Below, one piece after another: positions 48,930 to 58,783 of a DNA stretch of 64,000 bases. The position numbers and the translations under genes are program-made. Position 1 is the stretch's first letter. Each line of letters opens with the position of its first letter. A model generated the notes under the pieces. It was not told the origin of the DNA and did no database searches. It saw only the letters and a list, made by a program, of their open reading frames with translations. This stretch comes from Daedaleopsis sinensis (taxonomy: Eukaryota; Basidiomycota; Agaricomycetes; Polyporales; Polyporaceae): assembly GCA_033807695.1 (NCBI GenBank), contig CM066309.1, forward strand, positions 2,728,001-2,792,000. Reading direction: 5' to 3'.

Positions 48930-51554
48930 ATGGCCTCCCCGCTCGACGCACTCCCTGCGCGCAACAGCCGGCAGGCGCCCGTGTGGAAAGAGGCTGATAC
49001 CACCCGCGACGACGTGGAGCTCTTCTTCAAAGATCTCGATCGACTCTACGCGCAGAACTCCGTGACCGACCTCGCTGATCAGAAGAAGGGTGCGGTTACC
49101 CTCTACGTCCCTCCGGACGTTGCTAAGGCATGGGCACTACTGGACACCTTCGACGACGCGAGCAAGACGTGGGAGGACCTCAAGGAGGAAGTCTTAGGGT
49201 TCTACGTCGGCTCCGACAAAGACCATGTCTACACTCGACGTGAGTACCGTTCCCTGATAGACTCGACCCTCGCCTCCGGAATCCGCTCCCTCCCCGAATA
49301 CCTCGCCTTCTATCGGCAATTCTTCCCGCGCTACAAGTACCTCTCCACGAAGCAGCCCACGGCCGAGGTCTCCGGACCGGAAGGGGTCGATGACCTCCTT
49401 CGCGTTGCTCCCGTATTCGTACGCGACAAGGTCGACAACTACCTCAACCTGAAGCATCCGAACAAGCATAGGGACGATTCGTACCCGCTCGCGGACGTCC
49501 ACGAAGCAATCACGTACAGTCTCGAAGGGATCCCGCGCGCGCTCGAAGCCCGCGTGCCGCCGACGTACCCCGCCCCCGCACCAGCGGCAGGCACCGAGCG
49601 CCGAGGACAACCGGTGAAGCCCGAGCCGACGATCGAGACACTCCAATCGCAGATCCAGAACTACGAGCGCGACCTCCGCGATCTCCGCGACCTCACGCGC
49701 GGTTGGACGAATCTCCTGGCAGCGCGCCCGCCACAGGCTGTACCTCCTCCACTCGCGCCGGCAGCAGCTCAGCCCGCGGCCGCAAACCTACCTCCGCCCA
49801 TGCCTCCGCGTATGCCACAAAACCAGTACGGCTACATGCGTCCCCCCTGCTTCTATTGTAACGAGGAGAACTGTCACTCGCGACGCTGCCCGGCCTTCGC
49901 GGAGGACGCGGCGAACGGACTCGTCATCCGCAACGAGCGCGGCTACATGGTCCTTCCGAACGGCAACGAAGTACCCCGTACCTGGCCAGGGCTCACCATG
50001 CGCGACCGCGTGCACAACTGGCACGAGCACAACCCAGGGCAGAAGGTCCAGGCCGCCGCCGCACAGATGATGGTCACGGTGGAGTCCAACATGCTAGAAG
50101 GCGCGACGAACGTCACGGATATCCAGGATCGGATCGATAGCCTCCGCCATCAGGCGTCCATGTTGGAGCACCGCGTCGCGACGCGCAGCCAGGGAAAGCT
50201 ACAATTCGACGGGGTGGAACTGCCCGCGCGGAAGAAGGCGGTCCGCATCGACGAGAGCCGGAACCAGGCCCATGCCCCTCAGGACGCCACGGTGGACCTA
50301 CCCCGTGAAGCACGCGGGGGCCGCGACCTGCCTCCTCACCTGGCGCCGGCGGGAGATAGAGCGGGGTCGCCAGCAGGCCCGCTAGTAGGCCCCGAGCTTC
50401 GCGCGCAGGAGCACCCTTACGCCAGGGCACGAGACGCGACGAATGCAGGCGACCTCGCGCCGCCCGTCACGAAGAAGACGGAGTCGAACCCATCAGTGAC
50501 CGCCCCGGCATCCCTTCAACCTGCGCCGCGCGCGGGGACGGAGACGGTAACGCACGCTCCGAGACCAACCCCGGTACTTGTCGACCCAACCGCCGGCCGT
50601 CGCGTCTTCGAGCGCGCCTTCGGGAAGGAGCAGCGGGTCATGGTGTCCCCGGCAGAACTCGTCAGCATCTCCCCGGAAGTTCGCAAGTACGTACACGAGG
50701 CGACCTCGCCAAGGCGTGTCTACGCCGCGCGCCAGGCAGTGGAAGGAACGCAACTCCCTCCTGCGCCGCGCGAGGTAACGGCACAAGCTGCGGAGCCGGC
50801 GAGGGCGGCACCCGAGCCCAGACTTCAAGTCGCGCAATCGATGGTACAGCAGGCGTGGCCCTGGAGCCCGGACGAAGAGGACGAGGAATGGTCGGACGAG
50901 GAGGAAGGAGAAGAGTTCTACGATGCGCTTCCCGAAGAGGAGGGGGAGACCCACTGCTTTCGTACGACCATAGAGGAGGTTGAAGACGAAGACGACGACC
51001 TGCGCGCGCGCGCGCCCTTGCACTCGCGCGTCGAGACAATCCAGGGCGAAGACCTCATCGTTGCAGAGCCACTAGCCCCTCTCCGGTCGATCTACGGCTT
51101 CCTAGGCGCGACGGACCTCACTACGGAGTGCGTCCTCGACTCCGGGTCGCAGTCCATCTCGATCAGCGTGGAGCACTGTCATCGCCTCAAAATCGCGTAC
51201 GACCCGACCGCCCGGCTGAACATGGTCAGCGCAAACGGAACATCGGACACAACCCTGGGGATGGCGCGGCACGTTCCACTCGAGGTCGCAGATGGGTTCA
51301 TCGTCTATCTCCAGATGCAGGTGGTCGAGCATGCTAGTTTCGATGTCCTGATGGGGCGCCCCTTCGAGCTGCTCACAGCGATGAAGGTCAACAACGAACT
51401 CGACGGCCGACAGTCCATCACGATCACCTGTCCGAACACGCATAGTACGATTACCTTGCCCACGTACGCGCGCGGCGAGCCGCCGGCGCGTACGCGCAGC
51501 GAGAAGGCCAAGCCGAAGAAGTCCCCCCTGGGGTTTCTTCTTTCGAGGATCTGA
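48930..51554 (+). CDS. Retrotransposon Gag with aspartic protease
   Basis: 874-residue frame. The N-terminal ~200 residues are a helical capsid-like domain (VWKEADTTRDDVELFFKDL, VPPDVAKAWALL, LPEYLAFYRQFFPRYKYL). A Pro/Ala-rich linker follows, then a knuckle at about residue 306 (CFYCNEENCHSRRC) whose Cys/His spacing (CxxCx5Hx3C) differs by one from the usual CxxCx4Hx4C. After a long disordered, acidic region there is a retropepsin-like domain at about 725-850. Its catalytic motif is VLDSGSQ (DSG in place of DTG) near residue 736, and the second half motif is DVLMGRPF near 805. Fusion of protease to Gag, rather than Pol, sets protease at Gag stoichiometry. The pol frame is -1 relative to this one and overlaps its end. 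Confidence 0.93.
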   Translation: MASPLDALPARNSRQAPVWKEADTTRDDVELFFKDLDRLYAQNSVTDLADQKKGAVTLYVPPDVAKAWALLDTFDDASKTWEDLKEEVLGFYVGSDKDHVYTRREYRSLIDSTLASGIRSLPEYLAFYRQFFPRYKYLSTKQPTAEVSGPEGVDDLLRVAPVFVRDKVDNYLNLKHPNKHRDDSYPLADVHEAITYSLEGIPRALEARVPPTYPAPAPAAGTERRGQPVKPEPTIETLQSQIQNYERDLRDLRDLTRGWTNLLAARPPQAVPPPLAPAAAQPAAANLPPPMPPRMPQNQYGYMRPPCFYCNEENCHSRRCPAFAEDAANGLVIRNERGYMVLPNGNEVPRTWPGLTMRDRVHNWHEHNPGQKVQAAAAQMMVTVESNMLEGATNVTDIQDRIDSLRHQASMLEHRVATRSQGKLQFDGVELPARKKAVRIDESRNQAHAPQDATVDLPREARGGRDLPPHLAPAGDRAGSPAGPLVGPELRAQEHPYARARDATNAGDLAPPVTKKTESNPSVTAPASLQPAPRAGTETVTHAPRPTPVLVDPTAGRRVFERAFGKEQRVMVSPAELVSISPEVRKYVHEATSPRRVYAARQAVEGTQLPPAPREVTAQAAEPARAAPEPRLQVAQSMVQQAWPWSPDEEDEEWSDEEEGEEFYDALPEEEGETHCFRTTIEEVEDEDDDLRARAPLHSRVETIQGEDLIVAEPLAPLRSIYGFLGATDLTTECVLDSGSQSISISVEHCHRLKIAYDPTARLNMVSANGTSDTTLGMARHVPLEVADGFIVYLQMQVVEHASFDVLMGRPFELLTAMKVNNELDGRQSITITCPNTHSTITLPTYARGEPPARTRSEKAKPKKSPLGFLLSRI

Positions 51555-51583
51555 CTGACAGTCAGGGAGATCTCGCCCTCGTC

Positions 51584-54500
51584 GTGGAGTACGACCACAC
51601 GACGGGCCAGTTGGACCTGACCTCGTACGCCGAACTCGAAGATACCAGCCCCGAAACGATTCAGCACGCCTATCTATTCGCGACCGATGACCCCGAAACA
51701 TCTACAAAAATCAACAACGCTTTTGCCTCTGCTTCCTTCGTTTCCTCCGTTCCGCTCTCTCCGTCTGAAGTACCGTCGTCGTTCGATACCGCGTCGGCGA
51801 AGGCCCCCGGGCCTGGTCCAGAACCTCGACCCCCAAAAGCGGCTCCGCAGGAGTCGCACCCATACTACGTACGCGCGCGCGCGTACCCCTCTCGACCGAC
51901 AAAATCGCTGGGCCGTCGCCCTACTCCCCTTGGCGCACGAAGCGCGTCCCCCACCGGCCAGGCGCGAGCGCGCGCTTGGCCTGAAGAATCCATCGAAGTC
52001 TACGCGAAAACGAAGAAGAAGTACAAGCCGGTCGCAAAGAAAGTACGTCCGGTAGCGAGCCACCTCCCGGAACACTTCCGGATAGTGCGGAACCGCGTCG
52101 GCGACCCCCTCGAAAACATGCCCCAGCTCGATGCGAATCCGCCCCCCTTCAAGCCGACCGGGAGGTACACCCAGGAACGACACGACCTGATCGACGAAAT
52201 CCACCGGGAGTGGCTGTCACCGGAGGAGCTACGCGTCCTACACGACCTCATGTGCAAACAGGAGCTCGCGTTCGCATGGGAAGAGTCCGAGCGCGGTCGT
52301 TTCCGCCAAGATATGTTTCCTCCTGTACGGCTCGCGGTAGTCGACCACGTTCCTTACAATGAAAGAAACGCTCCCGTCCCCCCTGGCATCTTCCGCGTGC
52401 TCCTCGAGATGATCAAGCAGAAGATCGACAATGGCGTGTACGAGCCGTCCAACGCGTCGTACCGCACGCGGTGGTTCTGCGTGCTCAAGAAGGACGGGAA
52501 GTTGCGCATCGTCCACTCGCTCGAGCCGTTGAACCGCATCACGATCCAACACAGCGGAGTTCCCCCCGTACCGGAGCACATCGCGGAGCAGTTCGGAGGG
52601 CGCCCCTGTGGCTCGACCTTCGACCTCTACGTCGGCTACGACGAGCGGGAGATCCATCCCGACTCGCGTGACCTCACGACATTCCAGACCCCGTTCGGCG
52701 CGATGCGGCTTACCACGCTGCCCATGGGATGGACGAACTCCGTACCTATCTTCCACGACGACATCGCGTTCATCCTCCAGCCGGAGATGCCGGACCACGC
52801 AGCAAACTACATCGACGACGTCTTCGTCATGGGCCCGAAGAGCGCGTACCTGTTGGAGGACGGAACTCCCGAATGCATCCCCGAAAACCCCGGAGTCCGG
52901 CGCTTCGTCTGGGAACAGCTGCGGAACGACAACCGTATCATTCAGCGCATCAAGCACGCAGGAGGTACGTTCTCCGGTAAGAAGTCGCGCTTTGCGCCCC
53001 CGCGTTTTGGCGCCCTCGGAAGCCGATGCACCCCGGAAGGGCGCGTGGCGGATCCGGAGTGCGTACAGGCCGTAGTCAACTGGACAGTATGTAAGACGGT
53101 CTCCGACGTGCGCGCGTTCCTGGGTACGGTTGGAGTCGCGCGCATCTTCATCAAGGACTTCGCGAAGATAGCGAACCCGCTCAACAAGCTGCTCCGGAAG
53201 GACGCGCCGTTCGAATGGGGGCCCGACCAGGTGCGCGCGATGGAGGACCTCAAGTCGGCGCTAGCCCACTCCCCGGCGCTCCGAGCGATCGACTACGAGG
53301 ACGACGCGCCAGTCATCCTCGCCGTCGACACGTCGAAGATCGCAGTCGGCTACCTGCTATGCCAAGAAGACCGGGACGACCCCCGCCGACGCTACTACAG
53401 CCGTTTCGGGTCGATTACCTTGAACGACCGCGAAGCGCGCTTCTCGCAGCCCAAACTGGAGCTGTACGGCTTGTTCCGCGCGCTCCGCGCGATGAAGCTC
53501 TGGCTCGTGGGCGTCCGGAACTTAGTAGTCGAGATCGACGCGACGGCGATACGCGACATGCTGAAGAACCCGGACATCGCGCCTAGCGCAGTTATGAACC
53601 GGTGGATCATCGCGATCAGTATGTTTCACTTCGAGCTACGTCACGTTCCTGGGGTACTGCACGGACCTGACGGACTCAGCCGACGCGTCCGACAACCCGG
53701 GGACGAAGAAGGCGACCAAGAGGAGAACGAGGAGTTCGACGACTGGATCGACAACATGTACGGCTTCCTCCACCTCGTGAACCTACCACCGCGGTTGCCA
53801 GACGCACCCATCGTATACTCCACGCCGCGCACGGCGCGGGAGGTCGACGCCTTCTTCCAACAGACCAGCGGGACGGCCGCATCCACGCCGGCGATCAAAC
53901 CGCCCGACTACAGCGCCTGCCCGCGTACCTCAGCGGCGCAAGAATTCGACGCGCGCGTAGACCTCGTCCAGCTCTGGCTGAAGAACGGTTCCCTACCAAC
54001 AACGTCGGAACGCGCACGCGAGCGATTCGAGAAGTACGCGCGGCAGTTCTTCCTACGCGACGACCGACTGTGGCGTATCGCGCGCGACGGGAACCATCGA
54101 CGGGTACTGGGTCCCGACACGCGCATGGAAGTACTGGTAGCGCTACACGACCACCTCGGCCACCGCGGGATCGCCGCGACGATTTCATTCGTGGGGGAAC
54201 GCTTCTGGTGGCCCGAGATGAAGGCCGACATCGCTTGGTATGTTAAGTCCTGCCACCAATGCCAGGTCCGCCAGACCTCGCGCGTTCAGATCCCGCCCAC
54301 GGTCGCACTTCCCGCACCCCCCATGGTCCGCGTCCACATGGACACGATGGACATGCCCGGCCGATACAAGCACTTCTTCCACGCGCGCTGCGCGACGACG
54401 AGTTATGCGGAAGGTCGCGCCTCCACTGTTCAGACCGCGAAGGCCCTGGGCGATTGGATCTACCAGGACCTACTGTGCCGGTGGGGCGCCCTCTCCGAGA

Positions 54501-55315
54501 TTGTGTCTGACAACGGGTCCGCCTTCGTCGCGGCTCTCGAGCATCTGGAGCGACAATATCACGTAAAGCACATCCGGATTTCGGGCTACAATTCGCGCGC
54601 GAATGGAATCGTGGAGCGCGCGCATGTCGACGTCAGGGAGGCCCTGTTCAAGTCTTGCTTCGACGACGCGCAGAGCGAGTGGGTGTCTAGAGTCTACTCA
54701 GTGCTCTGGGCGGACCGCGTAACCACGCGGCGCCGGATGGGGTGTTCCCCTTACTTCGCAGTGACCGGGACGCAGGCTATCTTACCCTTCGACATCGCTG
54801 AAGCTACCTACCTCATGCCAACGCCGACGGAGCTCCTATCGACGGCGGACCTCATCGCGCAGCGCGCGGTGGCACTGCAGAAACGGCCAGAGCAACTTGA
54901 GAAGCTACGCTCGCGAGTCTATCGCGCGAGGGTCCACGCGGCACAAGAGTTCGAACGCCTGCACGCGCGAACGGTACGCGACTACAACTTCGCGCGCGGG
55001 CGGCTGGTCCTCATCCGAAACACGGCGATCGAGAAGTCCCTCAACCGCAAGATGCGCCCGCGATACCTGGGACCACTGGTGGTGGTTTCTAGGAACCGTG
55101 GAGGGGCCTACATCGTGGCGGAGCTGGATGGAGCGGTCCACGACCGCCCAGTCGCCGCATTCCGACTGCTCCCCTACCTCGCGCGCGAAGAGCTGATCGC
55201 GTTCGACCTGTCCGACTTAGACGTGTCACGTGACCGCGTCGCCCAGATGGAGCAGGACGAGGACGACTACGACGACCGCGGCGAACCTCAGGACACGCAA
55301 GACGAGGAAGACTGA
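51584..55315 (+). CDS. Retrotransposon Pol (RT, RNase H, integrase)
   Basis: About 1243 residues, with no stop. The frame is open upstream into the end of gag and has no ATG at its start, so it is probably made by -1 frameshifting near the end of gag (a GGGGTTTCTTCTTT stretch at about 51531 is a candidate site). Domains by approximate residue: RT 290-480, with FDLYVGYDE near 346 and YIDDV near 408; RNase H 575-700, with AVDTSK, LELYGLF and VEIDA; integrase zinc motif LHDHLGHRG near 853 and CHQCQ near 890; and DDE core with MDTMDM near 919, SDNGS near 975 and IVERAH near 1010. A GPY/F module (RYLGPLVVV) lies near 1160. All catalytic acids are present. There is no chromodomain; the C-terminus is acidic. 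Confidence 0.95.
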   Translation: MEYDHTTGQLDLTSYAELEDTSPETIQHAYLFATDDPETSTKINNAFASASFVSSVPLSPSEVPSSFDTASAKAPGPGPEPRPPKAAPQESHPYYVRARAYPSRPTKSLGRRPTPLGARSASPTGQARARAWPEESIEVYAKTKKKYKPVAKKVRPVASHLPEHFRIVRNRVGDPLENMPQLDANPPPFKPTGRYTQERHDLIDEIHREWLSPEELRVLHDLMCKQELAFAWEESERGRFRQDMFPPVRLAVVDHVPYNERNAPVPPGIFRVLLEMIKQKIDNGVYEPSNASYRTRWFCVLKKDGKLRIVHSLEPLNRITIQHSGVPPVPEHIAEQFGGRPCGSTFDLYVGYDEREIHPDSRDLTTFQTPFGAMRLTTLPMGWTNSVPIFHDDIAFILQPEMPDHAANYIDDVFVMGPKSAYLLEDGTPECIPENPGVRRFVWEQLRNDNRIIQRIKHAGGTFSGKKSRFAPPRFGALGSRCTPEGRVADPECVQAVVNWTVCKTVSDVRAFLGTVGVARIFIKDFAKIANPLNKLLRKDAPFEWGPDQVRAMEDLKSALAHSPALRAIDYEDDAPVILAVDTSKIAVGYLLCQEDRDDPRRRYYSRFGSITLNDREARFSQPKLELYGLFRALRAMKLWLVGVRNLVVEIDATAIRDMLKNPDIAPSAVMNRWIIAISMFHFELRHVPGVLHGPDGLSRRVRQPGDEEGDQEENEEFDDWIDNMYGFLHLVNLPPRLPDAPIVYSTPRTAREVDAFFQQTSGTAASTPAIKPPDYSACPRTSAAQEFDARVDLVQLWLKNGSLPTTSERARERFEKYARQFFLRDDRLWRIARDGNHRRVLGPDTRMEVLVALHDHLGHRGIAATISFVGERFWWPEMKADIAWYVKSCHQCQVRQTSRVQIPPTVALPAPPMVRVHMDTMDMPGRYKHFFHARCATTSYAEGRASTVQTAKALGDWIYQDLLCRWGALSEIVSDNGSAFVAALEHLERQYHVKHIRISGYNSRANGIVERAHVDVREALFKSCFDDAQSEWVSRVYSVLWADRVTTRRRMGCSPYFAVTGTQAILPFDIAEATYLMPTPTELLSTADLIAQRAVALQKRPEQLEKLRSRVYRARVHAAQEFERLHARTVRDYNFARGRLVLIRNTAIEKSLNRKMRPRYLGPLVVVSRNRGGAYIVAELDGAVHDRPVAAFRLLPYLAREELIAFDLSDLDVSRDRVAQMEQDEDDYDDRGEPQDTQDEED

Positions 55316-55863
55316 GTGGGCCGGGCCCCCAGGAGGGAGCCAATTTCAGTTGGGGGGAGAACGGCGGCGACAACGCGCGCAGGAGGAAGGAGCGCTTCAA
55401 CACCAGGCCTGTGTAGCACACCGACTCGCACTTGTACTCCCTTACCAACAATCAATTCAACTCTCCCTTCCACGAAACTAGACTATGAGCTACACGCGAC
55501 ACGAGACGGAGACCAGACGACGATGCATTCCGGGCCAAGCGTACAAGAAAGCGGACTTACAGCAAGCGCGACCAGAAGGACCAGCGGTATATACGGGAGC
55601 GTAGGCTCCGGAGCGTACAAAGCGACGACGACGACAGCGACGAGCGAGAAGGAACGATGAAAAGAGAGAGACGCGAGGGCGAGAGGAGGGACAGGATTAG
55701 GGATTGGAGGTATAGTAGGGAAGAGGAGGCGAGGCGATGAGGGCGCGAGCGCCGAGAGAAGTCCACGGAGAGAACATGACGAGAAGAACGGGGGGCCCAC
55801 GCGTACGAATCAAGCATGCAGAAGTCCAAGAGGGGGCCTACGAGGCGACCACTCGCCCGACGA
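55316..55863. other. Spacer between pol and the antisense cassette
   Basis: Purine-rich on the plus strand. It contains an internal copy of the polypurine-tract sequence at 55343-55360. No open frame supported. Confidence 0.6.
55343..55360 (+). repeat. Internal copy of the polypurine-tract sequence
   Basis: ATTTCAGTTGGGGGGAGA, identical over 18 bp to the sequence abutting the 3' LTR at 60238-60255. It lies 27 bp after the pol stop, where a cassette-free Gypsy element would carry its tract. Confidence 0.85.
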
Positions 55864-57874
55864 TCACGCGTCCTCCTTCAAGACCGCGCGGAGGACGGCG
55901 GCGTTGGGGTCGCTACTGAACTTGTCAGCGAACGACACCACCTCGGGCAGCCCGGGCGCGAAGTCGCTCCCAAACGGCTCCCCGGAGAGGCGTTGCTCGC
56001 GACGGCGGATACCGACGAGCTCCCGCGCGTTCGCCCAGATCTGCTCGACGAGGAAGTTCGCCCGCTCGCGACCCTCCCGCGCGAGGTCCAGGTCGAACGG
56101 CTCGAACTCCTCCTTGGGGAGCACCTCGGTCCCGGCACGCGCCTTCCCGGACGACGACGCGGAGGCGACGGGCCTCTTCTTCTTGTCCACCGCGCCGGAC
56201 CCGGCCTTCGTTGCGGAGGAAACGCGGGCCTTCTTGGGAGGAGGGGCCTCGTCCTCGTCCTCGGAGATCTCGACCACCTCGGCGTCAGGAGGCGCGCGCC
56301 CGTCCCCCGCCATGGCGGCGCTGACGGCCTGCGAGGTAGCGCAAGCGACGGCCAGCTCCTTCAGCTGCTCGGGCGGGGGGTAGGGAGTAGGCCCCTTGGC
56401 GGTCCCGATCAGCGTCAGGTGGTCACTCCGGTGAAAGAGCCGCCCCTGCAGCGCGGCCTGGTCGAGGACCCGAATCTCGCGGCCGCTCTTCTCGAAATCG
56501 CGCGCGACCCGGATGGCCTGGAGAGTGGTGTGGGGCTCGCGGCTGTTCGACCTCAGCGCGAACCCGGCGCCGTTATAGACACCGAGCACGGCGTTGGTCG
56601 CGGACTTGAACTCGCCCGTCGTGGACAGCCCGCCGTACATGCAGGCCGCCTTGTGCGTGGGCGGGTTCGCGCACCGGTCGCAGCGGAGACCGTTGGGGTT
56701 GGCCTTGGTGCACGGACGTCCGCTAGCCGCGCACTTGTCGCACGGCCCAGAGATCCAGACGGTCGCCGCGACCTCCCCCATGTTGTTGACGACGGGCGTG
56801 GGGGTCGAGCCGGTCTTCTTACCGGTGGTGGTGATCCGACCCTTCGGCGCAGCGGGGAGCGTGGTCTGGCGAACGGCGGACCGTCGAGTAACCCGTCCGT
56901 CCCCGGGCGTAGCGGAAGGAGCAGCAGCGGGGGGGGTCGGAAGGGTGAGGGGGACGGCCCCAGGCTCAGGCTCCGCCTCACGCTGGGCGCGCGTACGCTT
57001 CACTGGAGCCGTGGGGGTGAAGGGAGAGGCGAGCGGAGCCGCATCGTCGTCCGCCTCGACAGGGACAGGGGTCTGACGCGGGAGGGTGAGGGACTCGAGG
57101 AAGGAGTCGAGCTCCACGGGGTCGACGGCAGCGGAGGGGGTGGCGTCCCCCGGCGTGAGGCCCGGCCCGACAGCGACGGCGGGAGAGGCGGTCCCCTCCT
57201 CCTCGGGCGGCGGTGAAGCGGGGACAATCCACGGGGCGGCAACGTCTTCTCCGCGCGCGGCACGGTGGGCAAGGGCTTGGACGTCCGCCGGCGGGACGCG
57301 CGGAAGCTTGCGGTAGTCGCCCAGGAGCGCACACTCGTGCTGCTCCCACTTAGCGAGGAACAGGAGCCGGCGCGCGTTGCGCAGCCTGCCGGCGTGAGTC
57401 TCAGAAGCGACGCGCTGCGCGAAGAGGGCGACGGCACGGGCCCGGGACCGCGTGGTGTACTCCAGCACGACCTCGTACGCGTCGGACGCGTCGAAGACCC
57501 TTTTACTGGCCTCGAGGAACGGGGCGAAGGAGCCGTCGGCCTCGCCCAAGCTGTCGAACTCCAGCTGGTCCTGGTAGAGCCGAGGTTAGCAGTCGGGCAC
57601 GGATGGCGAACGAACCAACGGGGCGTACCATGCACTCGAGAGCGCGGTCAATGGCCTTCCGGGCCTCCGCCTCCCCCATTCGCGCCAACTCCTCCGCGCC
57701 AGTGTTGGCAAAGAAGTCCGCAGCCTCCTCAGCGGCAACCGAGGGTGTAGGGGAGGCCGACTTCGGGACGCGTTGGGTAAGCGGAGGCTCGGGGCCTGGG
57801 TCGGGTACGAGGGAAACGGACGAAGGAGGGACCGTAGGGAGCGTGACGGACGAAGGAGTGGCCGAGGGGGACAT
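55864..57874 (-). CDS. Antisense cassette gene 3: Zn2Cys6-like protein with SIM-like motif
   Basis: Two exons, 57629..57874 and 55864..57570, give 650 residues. The 58 bp intron has a GTACGC donor, a GCTAAC branch-type sequence and a CAG acceptor, and phase is preserved. The start (GCCGCCATGTCC) has good context. Residues 1-85 are Ser/Pro/Thr-rich then helical; about 85-185 is a helical region (VFDASDAYEVVLEY, RNARRLLFLAKWEQHECALL). A long Pro/Thr linker follows, then cysteines at about 359, 362, 369, 379, 382 and 392 (Cx2Cx6Cx9Cx2Cx9C), which fits the Zn2Cys6 spacing rule. Near 514 is VVEISEDEDE, a SUMO-interaction-like motif, with basic PKKARV and DKKKRPV after it. A final helix region precedes the stop. 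It lies inside the retrotransposon on the opposite strand to gag-pol. Role unknown; DNA or RNA binding in the nucleus is plausible. Confidence 0.8.
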
Positions 57875-58076
57875 GGCGGCGGCGAGAAGAGGTAGGAGAG
57901 AGAGAGAGGAACGAAGACGCGCACGCAAAAGAAGAACCCACGAAGGGCGCGACATTTTAAGGAAGGACGTACGGCCCAGGGGCCCATCAACTTCCCCTCG
58001 TCTCTGTTTACAAAACAACGCCGGGACGGACCCGGCGCGCGCTGCCGGAACGCTTCTATTCTTCCTACGGACTGCC

Positions 58077-58783
58077 TCAAAACTCCTCGTCGACTACTAT
58101 GGTATCCGGTGCGCCCCCTACGGCTTCGGCTTCCGCGGCGACCGCCTCCGCTGTCACTACGCCCGGAGCCCCCAATTCCGCCTGCCTCGCGCGCTGTGCC
58201 GCGACCCTCAACTGTAACGCCTCGCGCCGCTCCACCTCCGCGACAAGTAGATCGGTCTCCGCCTCCAACGTGCGCAGCCGCGCGGAGGTCGCGATCTCGT
58301 GTACAGGGTCCGCGAGCTGGGACTCCACTGCGTTCAGGACCAGACGCTGGTACTGGACGTACGCGCGCGCCACGACGAGGTATTGGTCGCGGATGGGGTC
58401 TACGACGTCCATCACCGCGTTGTCGAATTCGGCCTCAAGACGCTCGCCCTCTGGCAATCGGGCGAACGCTGCAGCTACACGGTGCAGGTCCTGACGAAGG
58501 ACGGTTGGAGCCCCGTCGTGAAGCGCGCACCAGGCCACCTAAAATGGGGAATTCAGTTCCCATTCTGGGCGACGGATCACAAGTTCGGAGCGCGTACTAA
58601 TACAGGCCCGATCTCTTGGAGCAGGTCCGACAGCCCGGGCCCGTCGACGTCACCAGCGGCAGCCTTCGTCTCGATCCGATCGAGGAGGCGAAGGAAGCGA
58701 CTCAGTATGGTGGCGGTGTAAGAATGGTAGAAGTCCCGATGGGAGTTCGAGAGCTCGAACAGAGGGCGCAACCGAACCGGCAT
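58077..58783 (-). CDS. Antisense cassette gene 2: helical coiled-coil-like protein
   Basis: Exons 58598..58783 and 58077..58538, with a 59 bp intron (GTACGC...TTTTAG), give 215 residues. The start at 58783 gives MPVRLRPLFELSNSHRDFYH, and the junction reads LLQEIGPVL|VAWCALHDGA. The protein is almost wholly helical by pattern, with heptad-like runs (RLRTLEAETDLLVAEVERRE, LQLRVAAQRARQAELG) and an acidic end (TIVVDEEF). No known domain is recognised. Its plan (short first exon, one intron, helical bundle plus coiled coil near the C-terminus) resembles cassette gene 1, so the two may be ancient duplicates. It lies 202 bp upstream of gene 3 in the same orientation. Confidence 0.72.

Noticed and set aside
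51674..54382. Antisense frames over pol as part of the antisense gene set
   Set aside because: They overlap intact pol coding sequence, are arginine-rich by frame, and have no introns or motifs, unlike the three cassette genes.
55000..55315. Chromodomain at the Pol C-terminus
   Set aside because: After the GPY/F module only an acidic tail follows; no aromatic-cage residues or chromo-shadow pattern could be seen.
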